DNA from: Bacteroidota bacterium | GTDB lineage: Bacteria > Bacteroidota > Kryptoniia > Kryptoniales > JAKASW01 | Reading direction: 5' to 3' | Length of the DNA stretch: 6,005 nucleotides | Assembly (NCBI GenBank): GCA_021785235.1 | Contig: JAJYGB010000326.1 | Location: 1-6,005 of the forward strand | Shown: in pieces, positions 1 through 5,094 of the stretch | Numbering within the stretch: the stretch's first letter is position 1 | Layout: each line of letters starts with the position of its first letter | The notes under the pieces: model-generated | The model's input: only the letters and a program-made list of their open reading frames with translations | Database searches by the model: none | What the model was told of the DNA's origin: nothing | Made by a program: the position numbers and the translations under genes

Positions 1-943
1 ATTTTCCGCTCGGCTTCAGTTCCGCGATGTACGGAACACGGTTGCTGACGTTTTGGAAATCATCTATAGTCAGTTTGACTCCGACGGACTTAGCGATTGC
101 GATCAGGTGTAGCACCGCGTTGGTGGAACCGCCAAGCGCGGTCACCATCGTTATCGCGTTTATGAAGGATTGCCTTGTCATTATGTCGCGCGGCTTCAGC
201 TCTTTTTCCAGCAGGTTCAAGATCGCCTTTCCCGCAGCAAGGCATTCCTTCTTCTTCGCCTCGCTGTCCGCCGGGAGTGAAGAACTGTATGGCAGCGACA
301 TGCCCAGCGTCTCGATAGCGGTTGCCATGGTGTTTGCCGTGTACATTCCGCCGCAGGCGCCCGGGCCGGGGCAGGCGTGTCTGACGACTTCGTTCATTTC
401 CGATTCTTTAATGCTGCCCGCGATAAACTCACCGTATGACTCGAACACGGAGACGATGTCGAGCTTTCTTCCGCCCCAATGGCCGGCGCGTATCGTTCCT
501 CCGTAGATCATCAGGCTCGGACGGTTCACTCTTCCCATTGCCATCACAGAGCCGGGCATGTTCTTGTCGCAGCCGGGGAGCGATACGTTCGCGTCGTACC
601 ACTGCGCGCGCATAACGGCTTCGATCGAGTCGGCAATGATCTCTCTCGAAGGGAGCGACGATTTCATCCCTTCCGTTCCCATCGCCATCCCGTCGCTGAC
701 CCCGATGGTGTGGAATATCAGCCCGACCATTCCGGCTTCCTGGACACCCTGCTTCGCGATCTTAGCCAGGTCGTTCAGGTGCATATTGCATGTATTTCCT
801 TCATATCCCATGCTCGCGATGCCGACCTGGGGCTTGTTCATGTCTTCATCCTTCAATCCGACACCGTACAACATCGCGCGTGAGGCTGGCTGTGAAGCTT
901 TTTGAGTCAATTGTGAGCTGTATTTATTGAGACCGCTCTTCAT
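1..943 (-). CDS. ilvD: Dihydroxy-acid dehydratase, N-terminal part (runs off the left edge)
   Basis: The enzyme dehydrates 2,3-dihydroxy-3-methylbutanoate and 2,3-dihydroxy-3-methylpentanoate to the 2-keto acids, the penultimate step of valine and isoleucine synthesis in the cytoplasm. The reading frame starts at ATG 943 (read leftwards) with GGAG at 954-957, and 314 codons are visible of a family length near 560. Signature stretches seen are EGNTCNMHL (about residues 48-56), PGCDKNMPG (123-131), [15 protein letters not shown] (192-206) and [11 protein letters not shown] further on. The three conserved cysteines C52, C125 and C197 match those that hold the [2Fe-2S] cluster in plant-type enzymes. 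The sequence resembles the plant/yeast/cyanobacterial branch more than the E. coli [4Fe-4S] branch, judged from memory of the motifs. The C-terminal part with the catalytic serine lies outside the window. No other branched-chain gene is visible next to it. No leader-peptide attenuator is seen. Confidence 0.97.
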   Translation of the reverse strand, partial: MKSGLNKYSSQLTQKASQPASRAMLYGVGLKDEDMNKPQVGIASMGYEGNTCNMHLNDLAKIAKQGVQEAGMVGLIFHTIGVSDGMAMGTEGMKSSLPSREIIADSIEAVMRAQWYDANVSLPGCDKNMPGSVMAMGRVNRPSLMIYGGTIRAGHWGGRKLDIVSVFESYGEFIAGSIKESEMNEVVRHACPGPGACGGMYTANTMATAIETLGMSLPYSSSLPADSEAKKKECLAAGKAILNLLEKELKPRDIMTRQSFINAITMVTALGGSTNAVLHLIAIAKSVGVKLTIDDFQNVSNRVPYIAELKPSGK

Positions 944-993
944 TCTTCTGTTTCTCCTTCGTACCTCTTACTGGCAGATTTTTATCGTGTTGA

Positions 994-1022
994 AATATAA
1001 ATAATTAATACGACGGTTGCAT
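994..1022 (-). promoter_or_regulatory. Tentative ilvD promoter in an AT-rich stretch
   Basis: On the minus strand, TATATT (994-999) lies 17 bases from a poor -35 match, ATGCAA (1017-1022). The surrounding 975-1010 is clearly AT-rich compared with the neighbouring genes and lies upstream of the ilvD ribosome binding site. The -10 is good and the -35 is weak, so the exact element is uncertain. Confidence 0.25.
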
Positions 1023-1036
1023 GAATCCGCGGTGTT

Positions 1037-1054
1037 AAAGAAACCGGTTCCTTT
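1037..1054. repeat. 18-base palindrome centred on AACCGGTT
   Basis: AAAGAAACC (1037-1045) is directly followed by GGTTCCTTT (1046-1054). The two halves are complementary except for one position that could form G-U in RNA from the minus strand. It lies between the 3' end of the channel-like gene and the ilvD promoter region. It could be an operator with a CG centre, as LacI-family regulators use, or a weak minus-strand terminator, but the hairpin is A/T-rich with a tight CCGG loop and no clean T-run. It shares the core AAACCGGTT with the inverted repeat at 3933-3956. Confidence 0.4.
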
Positions 1055-1112
1055 CCTTGCCCTCGCTACCCGGATGGGGGAGCATTAGAATTCCGGCGGC
1101 TCTCTATGCGGC

Positions 1113-1457
1113 CTATTTTCCCGAGTCGAGATGGAATTTATGCAGGAACCTGTGGAATGCGGGAGCTAAAAGGACCGCGACTGCGACCAGGAAGACGATT
1201 CCGGAAAAGAGTGCGTAGGCGGCGGCGAACAGCTTTCCCGCGTCGGTCCGCAGGGGGTTGACGGGCCCCATCCCGCCCAGTATCATGGCGGCATTTACCG
1301 TCGCGTCGATCCAGCCCAACCCTTCCAGAAAATGATAGCCTGTTATCCCGATTGCGAGGGAGACAAATATTATCGTGAACGCGAACAGGCCGTGTTTTGC
1401 GACTCGTCCCAGGTATCTTGACCTCGGAAGTAGAGGCTCTTTCCTGTGTTCGAACAT
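1113..1457 (-). CDS. Small two-helix membrane protein resembling a potassium channel pore module
   Basis: This 114-residue protein has a basic N-terminus (residues 1-22), a first hydrophobic helix (about 23-44), a short re-entrant-like segment (about 49-66, with LGGMGP at 60-65), a second hydrophobic helix (about 76-100) and a His-rich cytoplasmic tail (HRFLHKFHLD). The helix-pore-helix layout is that of the two-TM potassium channel module (Ion_trans_2 type). The canonical filter TVGYGD is absent and LGGMGP stands in its place, so ion selectivity cannot be assumed. Similar small proteins are, from memory, often annotated as hypothetical or as potassium channel family proteins. ATG 1457 is supported by GGAG at 1466-1469, eight bases upstream, and by a promoter just before it. 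It is separated from ilvD by about 170 bases and divergent from the exporter gene. It is probably a real gene; its function is not established. Confidence 0.8.
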   Translation of the reverse strand: MFEHRKEPLLPRSRYLGRVAKHGLFAFTIIFVSLAIGITGYHFLEGLGWIDATVNAAMILGGMGPVNPLRTDAGKLFAAAYALFSGIVFLVAVAVLLAPAFHRFLHKFHLDSGK

Positions 1458-1481
1458 GTCTATTTCTCCATTTTACCGGGA

Positions 1482-1509
1482 AATATACCGAATTCCTGCG
1501 GCATGGCAA
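1482..1509 (-). promoter_or_regulatory. Sigma70-like promoter of the channel-like gene
   Basis: Reading the minus strand, TTGCCA (1504-1509) and TATATT (1482-1487) are separated by 16 bases. Each hexamer matches the consensus at five of six positions. Transcription would start near 1475, giving a leader of about 18 bases that just contains the GGAG at 1466-1469. Confidence 0.6.
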
Positions 1510-1573
1510 ACCCGCGACATGATGCGAAATACCTTGAGTAAACCAGTTTTGTTTCTTACTATTATTATTAACC

Positions 1574-1605
1574 TTCAGCAAATGTTTCTATCATCTATAT
1601 ACAAT
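1574..1605 (+). promoter_or_regulatory. Tentative promoter of the SLBB exporter gene
   Basis: TATATA (1596-1601) and the overlapping TACAAT (1600-1605) are plausible -10 elements upstream of ATG 1623. The only -35 candidate, TTCAGC (1574-1579), is poor. The stretch from about 1550 to 1605 is AT-rich. The start near 1612 would leave a very short leader, in keeping with the absence of a ribosome binding site. Confidence 0.3.
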
Positions 1606-1622
1606 CGAGTGTAAAGCCAGAC

Positions 1623-3356
1623 ATGAAAAAATTTCTCGCCCTCGTGGCCGTATTTTATGCCTCCGTCGCGGTCTCGTTTGCCCAAATGCCGTCCCAGCAG
1701 CAGCAGCAACAACAAACCGGGACGGGCGTTCTTCAATCTCCTTACTCGGAGACCGGGCAATTGTCGGCAATGCGGAGCCAGACCACCAGCATGTTCACAT
1801 CGAGTTCGGATCTGTACCGCAACCTTCAAACCCAGGGTGTAACGATTCAACCTTCGCCTTACGATGCTCCCGTCGACACGAACAAATACATCCTCGGTCC
1901 GGGCGATCTCTTGAACGTTGGCATATGGGGAGCCACACCCATATCGTATACTCTTAGCGTTACGCCGGAAGGGACGCTGGTCATTCCGCTGTTCGGAGTT
2001 CTGAGGGTCGGCGGCATGACTCTCGCGGAGGCGAAGGCAGAAGCGAGGCAGCGCCTCGGTGAACAATTCAAGAAGGCGGAGATCACGCTCACGCTGGTAT
2101 ACCCCAGGAGTTTCTACGTCGTTATCGCGGGAGAGGTCAAGACGCCTGCCCGCTATATCGCGACCGCATTCGACCGTGTGGACAGGGTGTTTACTCTTTC
2201 CAACCTCCGGCTAAGCACCAGCGATTCCTCGGCGCCGCCGCCATTTTCACTCAGAAGGATCAAGCTGATCCACAATGATGGTACATCCCAGAACGTGGAT
2301 CTTCTGAAGTTCTATCAGGCGGGCGATGTGTCGGAGGATCCGTATCTTCAGCAGGGCGACGCCATTGTTGTGCCGCTCGAAAACTTTTCGCAGGGTAGCC
2401 TCAGTATTTCGGGGGCGGTGAAGATGCAGGGTACCTACGAGTATGTGCCGGGTGACCGGCTAAGGGACTTGCTGGAAATTTGTCAGGGGTTGACCTCTGT
2501 CGCCGATTCTGAGCGAGTAGAGGTTTTCACATACAACGGGCAGAAGTACGAAGAGAGAATTGTCGACCTGAAAGATTCTTCGGCCCTGGAAATGCCGCTG
2601 CCTTCCAATTCCAGAGTGGTTGTTCCTATCGACAGAAAGAAAATGAACAACTACTATGTATGGGTGACCGGCGAAGTCCGTGCCCCCGGGATTTATCCGA
2701 TCTCGCCCGATTCGACAAAGCTGAGCGAGATGATCAGCATGGCTGGAGGTTTCACACGTTGGGCCTCGTTGCCGGACGCGGTGGTATACAGAACCAGGGA
2801 GCCAAACACTACTGATCCGTCGAGGTTGCAGTATCCCTCCTGGTACGTAAACAGGGCAACGGACATCAATGCCGAGGCACTGGGATACGCCTCTAACGAA
2901 CTCAACATGAGGGCCGGAAACGAAATCGTTTCCACGGATTTCGTGAAACTCTTTGCCGACAAGAATGAAAAATACGACTGCTATCTGCAGAGCGGCGACA
3001 GCATCTACATACCGCAGAGCCGGCGCGCCGTTTATGTGTTCGGACAGGTAAAATATCCCGGCTACGTCGGCTACCATGAGGGCTGGAGTTATTCGGATTA
3101 TATTTCGGCGGCCGGAGGCGTCACGGAAGGTGCGGAAGATGGAGAGACAAGGATATTGAAACACGGGACTTACCAGTGGTACAAACCCGGCGATACTCAT
3201 CTTGAGCCGGGGGATCTTGTGTTTGTCCCGCGTGTCTCCATCAAACCGGAACTGTACTCGTGGAATCTTATGAAGGATATTATCGGGACTATCGGGTCAG
3301 TCGCCTCGATTGCTCTTACCGCTATCCTCGTGATCAGGACTGCCCAGGGGAAGTAA
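1623..3356 (+). CDS. Polysaccharide export outer-membrane protein with repeated SLBB domains (Wza family)
   Basis: The 577-residue protein starts with a signal peptide: MKK, a hydrophobic core to about residue 18, and likely signal peptidase I cleavage after SFA (20). No lipobox cysteine is present, unlike E. coli Wza. A seven-glutamine run (25-31) and a low-complexity linker follow. The Poly_export domain begins with YILGPGD (89-95) and runs to about 165. SLBB-like units start near 167 (VIAGEVKTPARY), 260 (LSISGAVKMQGTY), 344 (YYVWVTGEVRAPGIY) and 469 (AVYVFGQVKYPGY). A hydrophobic C-terminal helix (about 553-571) resembles the segment that forms the outer-membrane pore in Wza. The family passes capsule or exopolysaccharide across the outer membrane with a Wzc-type inner-membrane partner. 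No such partner, flippase or glycosyltransferase is in the window, so it is an orphan here. ATG 1623 has no clear Shine-Dalgarno sequence, but the signal peptide fixes the start. Confidence 0.9.
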   Translation: MKKFLALVAVFYASVAVSFAQMPSQQQQQQQTGTGVLQSPYSETGQLSAMRSQTTSMFTSSSDLYRNLQTQGVTIQPSPYDAPVDTNKYILGPGDLLNVGIWGATPISYTLSVTPEGTLVIPLFGVLRVGGMTLAEAKAEARQRLGEQFKKAEITLTLVYPRSFYVVIAGEVKTPARYIATAFDRVDRVFTLSNLRLSTSDSSAPPPFSLRRIKLIHNDGTSQNVDLLKFYQAGDVSEDPYLQQGDAIVVPLENFSQGSLSISGAVKMQGTYEYVPGDRLRDLLEICQGLTSVADSERVEVFTYNGQKYEERIVDLKDSSALEMPLPSNSRVVVPIDRKKMNNYYVWVTGEVRAPGIYPISPDSTKLSEMISMAGGFTRWASLPDAVVYRTREPNTTDPSRLQYPSWYVNRATDINAEALGYASNELNMRAGNEIVSTDFVKLFADKNEKYDCYLQSGDSIYIPQSRRAVYVFGQVKYPGYVGYHEGWSYSDYISAAGGVTEGAEDGETRILKHGTYQWYKPGDTHLEPGDLVFVPRVSIKPELYSWNLMKDIIGTIGSVASIALTAILVIRTAQGK

Positions 3357-3382
3357 CCGAATAACCCGGAATAAAAATTCGG

Positions 3383-3420
3383 AAGAGCCCGGTGGAAGGA
3401 ATTCCTCGCGGGCTTTTCTC
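3383..3420 (+). terminator. Rho-independent terminator after the SLBB exporter gene
   Basis: AGCCCG (3386-3391) pairs with CGGGCT (3409-3414) and the stem can extend outward with A-T and G-U pairs into the T-run 3414-3417. The loop contains a smaller palindrome, AGGAATTCCT (3397-3406). It lies 27 bases beyond the stop codon. Confidence 0.75.
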
Positions 3421-3476
3421 ATCTTAGCTACCGGAGTTGGGTCGTGGAAATTCGATTGTAAAATTAGTCCGTTCAT

Positions 3477-3505
3477 TTGACTTTAACAAAACCCTCAATT
3501 ACTTT
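3477..3505 (+). promoter_or_regulatory. Sigma70-like promoter for the leader peptide and PUR-alpha-like gene
   Basis: TTGACT (3477-3482) and TACTTT (3500-3505) are separated by exactly 17 bases. The -35 matches at five of six positions and the -10 at four of six. The transcript would begin near 3512, so nearly all of its 110-base leader is the folded element at 3518-3605. Confidence 0.55.
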
Positions 3506-3517
3506 CTTGCTGATAGT

Positions 3518-3605
3518 GGCCTCGGAAGCTATGCTTCGGGAGCCATTTCGCAGGATAGAGAAAATGGCGAAATCTCCCTGGTTTGAGGCCTTTCTAAACG
3601 GAAAG
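3518..3605 (+). promoter_or_regulatory. Structured mRNA leader: predicted three-way junction upstream of the PUR-alpha-like gene
   Basis: A closing helix GGCCTC (3518-3523) with GAGGCC (3585-3590) encloses two arms. Arm 1 is GAAGC (3525-3529) with GCTTC (3533-3537) and a UAU loop. Arm 2 is GGGAG (3538-3542) with CTCCC (3574-3578), a two-base CC bulge, then ATTTCGC (3545-3551) with GCGAAAT (3567-3573). The arm 2 loop, 3552-3566, is exactly the AGGA-spacer-ATG start of a short leader ORF. A further small hairpin, TTTC (3591-3594) with GAAA (3601-3604), lies just before the PUR gene's AGGAGG. All helices were found by eye; no folding energy was computed. I do not recognise a known riboswitch class in it. 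Confidence 0.5.
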
Positions 3606-3608
3606 TAA
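3564..3608 (+). CDS. Putative 14-residue leader peptide MAKSPWFEAFLNGK
   Basis: ATG 3564 opens a frame of 14 codons ending at TAA 3606-3608. AGGA (3552-3555) sits eight bases upstream as a plausible ribosome binding site. The stop lies 13 bases before the ATG of the PUR-alpha-like gene and just ahead of its AGGAGG (3611-3616), so a terminating ribosome would cover that site. Codons 2-14 form the 3' strands of the main helices of the leader structure, so translating the peptide would unfold it. The peptide has no run of one amino acid as in classical amino-acid attenuators; it contains one Trp and two Phe. It may act through its translation rather than as a product. A chance short frame cannot be excluded from one sequence. 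Confidence 0.45.
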   Translation: MAKSPWFEAFLNGK

Positions 3609-3621
3609 ACAGGAGGGAAAA

Positions 3622-3849
3622 ATGGGTAACGAGGAATCTGGAGCAATCAAGATCCCGGCGTGGCAGCGAACGTACTTCATCGACGTGAAGGAATCGAAAA
3701 AGGGATCGAAGTACTTGATCTTCACGGAGAGCAAGAAAAACCAGGAGGGCAAATTCGACAGGCAGAGAATCATGATATTCAAAGATGATCTGCCGGCGGT
3801 TGTTGAAGCTCTCAAAAAGGTCGCTCCCGATATTGGAGTCACACTCTAG
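3622..3849 (+). CDS. PUR-alpha-like nucleic-acid-binding protein (DUF3276 type)
   Basis: The 75-residue protein matches the single PUR-repeat proteins of Bacteroidota and spirochaetes: YFIDVKESKKGSKYLIFTES (18-37) supplies the first strands, FDRQRIMIF (45-53) the next, and DLPAVVEALKKVAP (56-69) the C-terminal helix. PUR repeats pair up to bind single-stranded DNA and RNA, so this short protein would act as a dimer in the cytoplasm. It is shorter than the Borrelia relative BpuR, lacking long tails. The start at ATG 3622 is fixed by a full AGGAGG (3611-3616) five bases upstream. It stands alone between terminators, with its own promoter and a structured leader. From memory, Borrelia BpuR represses its own translation by binding its mRNA; the leader here makes similar autoregulation plausible, but this is inference. 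Targets are unknown. Confidence 0.88.
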   Translation: MGNEESGAIKIPAWQRTYFIDVKESKKGSKYLIFTESKKNQEGKFDRQRIMIFKDDLPAVVEALKKVAPDIGVTL

Positions 3850-3871
3850 CGCAGACCTGATGATGTGAACG

Positions 3872-3907
3872 GAGGAGCGGAGTCCGAAACGGATCGCTCC
3901 TCTGTTT
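3872..3907 (+). terminator. Probable terminator after the PUR-alpha-like gene
   Basis: GAGGAGCG (3872-3879) pairs perfectly with CGCTCCTC (3895-3902). An inner TCCG-AAA-CGGA hairpin (3883-3893) extends the stem with small internal mismatches. The tail, TGTTT (3903-3907), is a poor T-run, so termination may be incomplete. Confidence 0.55.
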
Positions 3908-3956
3908 GCCGTCCATGACTTTTCCGGATGGTCGGCTAAAAACCGGTTTTCAGCCG
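3908..3956 (+). repeat. Two overlapping, mutually exclusive inverted repeats upstream of ssb
   Basis: Repeat A pairs GCCG-T-CCAT (3908-3916) with ATGG-T-CGGC (3928-3936). Repeat B pairs CGGCT (3933-3937) with AGCCG (3952-3956) around the perfect 12-base palindrome AAAACCGGTTTT (3939-3950), with one A/C mismatch. Both use CGGC at 3933-3936, so only one can form at a time in RNA. They lie between the PUR gene's terminator and the ssb promoter. They may extend termination, or B may be a protein-binding site. Confidence 0.5.
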
Positions 3957-3988
3957 GCTATGAGACACTCGTAAATTGTTGGGACGGA

Positions 3989-4017
3989 TTGTTAAAAACT
4001 CGGTTCGCTGTTATTTT
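3989..4017 (+). promoter_or_regulatory. ssb: Candidate ssb promoter
   Basis: TTGTTA (3989-3994) and TATTTT (4012-4017) are 17 bases apart, each matching four of six consensus positions. Transcription would start near 4024, giving a leader of about 30 bases containing the AAGGAG at 4042-4047. No LexA-type box that I recognise is present. Confidence 0.4.
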
Positions 4018-4052
4018 CAATTTATTAACACTAAAAACAGGAAGGAGTAGTA

Positions 4053-4466
4053 ATGGCTCGTAGTGTAAACAAAGTCATACTGATTGGCAATCTCGGAAAA
4101 GATCCCGAGCTGCGCTATGCACCGAGCGGGTCTGCAGTTGCCAACTTTAGTCTGGCGACAAGCGAGCAGTGGAAGGATCAGGAGGGCAATCCGCAGGAAA
4201 GAACATCGTGGCACAATATAGTCGTTTGGGGAAAACTCGCTGAGATAGCCTCCGAGTACCTCAAGAAGGGCCGTAAGGTGTACGTTGAAGGAAGAATCCA
4301 GTACAGGGATTACGAAGGCAAGGACGGGAACAAGCGTTACGTTACCGAAGTTGTCGTAAACGATCTCGTGATGCTGGGTTCGCGCCAGGACGGCGGTGAG
4401 AAGGAAGAACCGGCAACCGGCGCCGCCCCTTCGGTCTCTGAAGAGCAGGACGACCTTCCCTTTTAA
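4053..4466 (+). CDS. ssb: Single-stranded DNA-binding protein
   Basis: SSB coats single-stranded DNA during replication, recombination and repair and recruits partner proteins through its acidic C-terminal tip. The 137-residue product has the OB fold at residues 1-108: [17 protein letters not shown] (6-22), W40, [14 protein letters not shown] (51-64), and [19 protein letters not shown] (69-87). The DNA-stacking tryptophans W40 and W53 match those of E. coli SSB. The linker (109-132) is unusually short, about 24 residues, rich in Gly, Glu, Pro and Ala, and the tip is the canonical DDLPF (133-137). ATG 4053 follows AAGGAG (4042-4047) at five bases. In many bacteria ssb sits between rpsF and rpsR; here it is alone with its own terminator, so this is a stand-alone copy, and other ssb copies elsewhere in the genome cannot be excluded. 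Confidence 0.96.
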   Translation: MARSVNKVILIGNLGKDPELRYAPSGSAVANFSLATSEQWKDQEGNPQERTSWHNIVVWGKLAEIASEYLKKGRKVYVEGRIQYRDYEGKDGNKRYVTEVVVNDLVMLGSRQDGGEKEEPATGAAPSVSEEQDDLPF

Positions 4467-4495
4467 GAGGGATCGGAACAGATTTAATCACTGGA

Positions 4496-4529
4496 GGTCG
4501 TCCCGCGGGCGTGCGGGACGACCTTTTTT
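4496..4529 (+). terminator. Strong rho-independent terminator after ssb
   Basis: GGTCGTCCCGC (4496-4506) pairs perfectly over 11 bases with GCGGGACGACC (4513-4523), with a six-base loop and six T residues (4524-4529). It is the strongest terminator in the window. The 3' arm repeats the ten bases GGACGACCTT found at the end of the ssb coding region (4448-4457). Confidence 0.93.
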
Positions 4530-4578
4530 GTCACGGGACCTGCATAGACTTTGGCGCGCAAATCGGCTAAATTTTTTC

Positions 4579-4583
4579 GGAGG
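4579..4583 (+). promoter_or_regulatory. Ribosome binding site that fixes the epimerase start
   Basis: GGAGG at 4579-4583 is six bases before ATG 4590. It decides against an upstream in-frame TTG at 4551, which would add 13 basic residues not found in the family. Confidence 0.8.
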
Positions 4584-4589
4584 TCAAGA

Positions 4590-4997
4590 ATGAGCTTTCT
4601 CAGAATCAGTCACATCGCCATCGCAGTAGCAGATCTGGAGACGGCAAGAAAAGCTTTCGAAACCCTTGTCGGCAACAAGGTGGAATTGGTCGAAGAAGTC
4701 CCAGATCAAAAGGTGAGGGTAGGAATGCTCCCGGTGGGTGAGTCGCGCCTCGAGCTAGCCGGTCCGACGGATCCTTCTTCCGCAATAGCCACGTTCATCG
4801 AGAAGCGCGGCGAGGGTATTCACCACATCTGCTTCGAGGTCGGGGATATCAGGGCGGAACTTGCCCGCCTTAAGGCGGCAGGATTCCAGCTCATAGATGA
4901 CCAGCCTCGCCTGGGAGCCGACGGACACCTAATCGCGTTCATACACCCGCGGACGACGGGCGGTGTACTCGTCGAATTGAGTGAGAAACAGAAATAA
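4590..4997 (+). CDS. mce: Methylmalonyl-CoA epimerase
   Basis: The enzyme interconverts (2R)- and (2S)-methylmalonyl-CoA in the cytoplasm, linking propionyl-CoA and succinyl-CoA metabolism together with the B12-dependent mutase. The 135-residue product, a normal family length, has the two VOC-fold halves: ISHIAIAVADLETARKAF (6-23) and GEGIHHICFEVGDIRAEL (74-91), and ends with HPRTTGGVLVEL (119-130). Likely metal ligands are H8, H79 and E129 by family analogy. The loop VPDQKVRVGMLPVG (37-50) and the phrase RLELAGPT (53-60) are typical. Other VOC enzymes such as glyoxalase are less likely given these signatures. It follows the strong ssb terminator by 60 bases, yet I find no convincing promoter in that gap. 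No mutase gene is in view. The stop codon abuts the inverted repeat that separates it from uvrC. Confidence 0.92.
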   Translation: MSFLRISHIAIAVADLETARKAFETLVGNKVELVEEVPDQKVRVGMLPVGESRLELAGPTDPSSAIATFIEKRGEGIHHICFEVGDIRAELARLKAAGFQLIDDQPRLGADGHLIAFIHPRTTGGVLVELSEKQK

Positions 4998-5090
4998 GTC
5001 AAAGGTCAAAAGTAAAAAGTCAGAAATGGCCGAACATCATACTACGCGGCTCGCACCTCTTTTTGACATTTAAATTTTGATTTTTGAGTT
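4996..5090. repeat. 31-base imperfect inverted repeat filling the epimerase-uvrC gap
   Basis: The left arm (4996-5026) and right arm (5060-5090) are inverted copies matching at 24 of 31 positions without gaps; three of the seven mismatches would be G-U pairs in the transcript. The arms are made of short TTTTGA/TTTTGAC-like units (TCAAA on the left). The 33-base centre includes a possible inner stem GCCG (5029-5032) with CGGC (5047-5050). The left arm starts in the epimerase stop codon and the right arm ends four bases before the uvrC ATG. Confidence 0.6.
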
Positions 5091-5094
5091 TGCA

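Noticed and set aside
27..905. Several plus-strand frames opposite ilvD
   Set aside because: The minus strand encodes unmistakable dihydroxy-acid dehydratase motifs throughout. The plus-strand frames are compositional shadows.
1375..1614. Plus-strand frame ending just before the SLBB exporter gene
   Set aside because: It overlaps the start and promoter of the minus-strand channel-like gene, has no ribosome binding site, and its product is not protein-like in composition.
2460..3200. Long open frame antisense to the SLBB exporter gene
   Set aside because: It lies wholly within the exporter gene, which has well-defined SLBB repeats across the same stretch.
3585..3595. Leader closing stem acting as an intrinsic terminator (GAGGCC followed by TTTCT)
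   Set aside because: The two strands of the stem are separated by about 60 bases of other structure and the T-run is short and interrupted, so it is a poor terminator.
3518..3605. Known riboswitch in the PUR gene leader
   Set aside because: I compared it by eye with remembered consensus features of c-di-GMP, TPP, SAM, glycine, cobalamin and fluoride riboswitches and saw no match. A covariance search was not possible.
4551..4589. TTG start extending the epimerase by 13 residues
   Set aside because: ATG 4590 has GGAGG at an ideal distance, and the added basic residues do not belong to the family. The extension would also cover the ribosome binding site.
5063..5091. Perfect -35 hexamer TTGACA before uvrC
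   Set aside because: No acceptable -10 lies 16-18 bases downstream (GAGTTT at 17), and transcription would start at the ATG. The hexamer is better explained as part of the inverted repeat.
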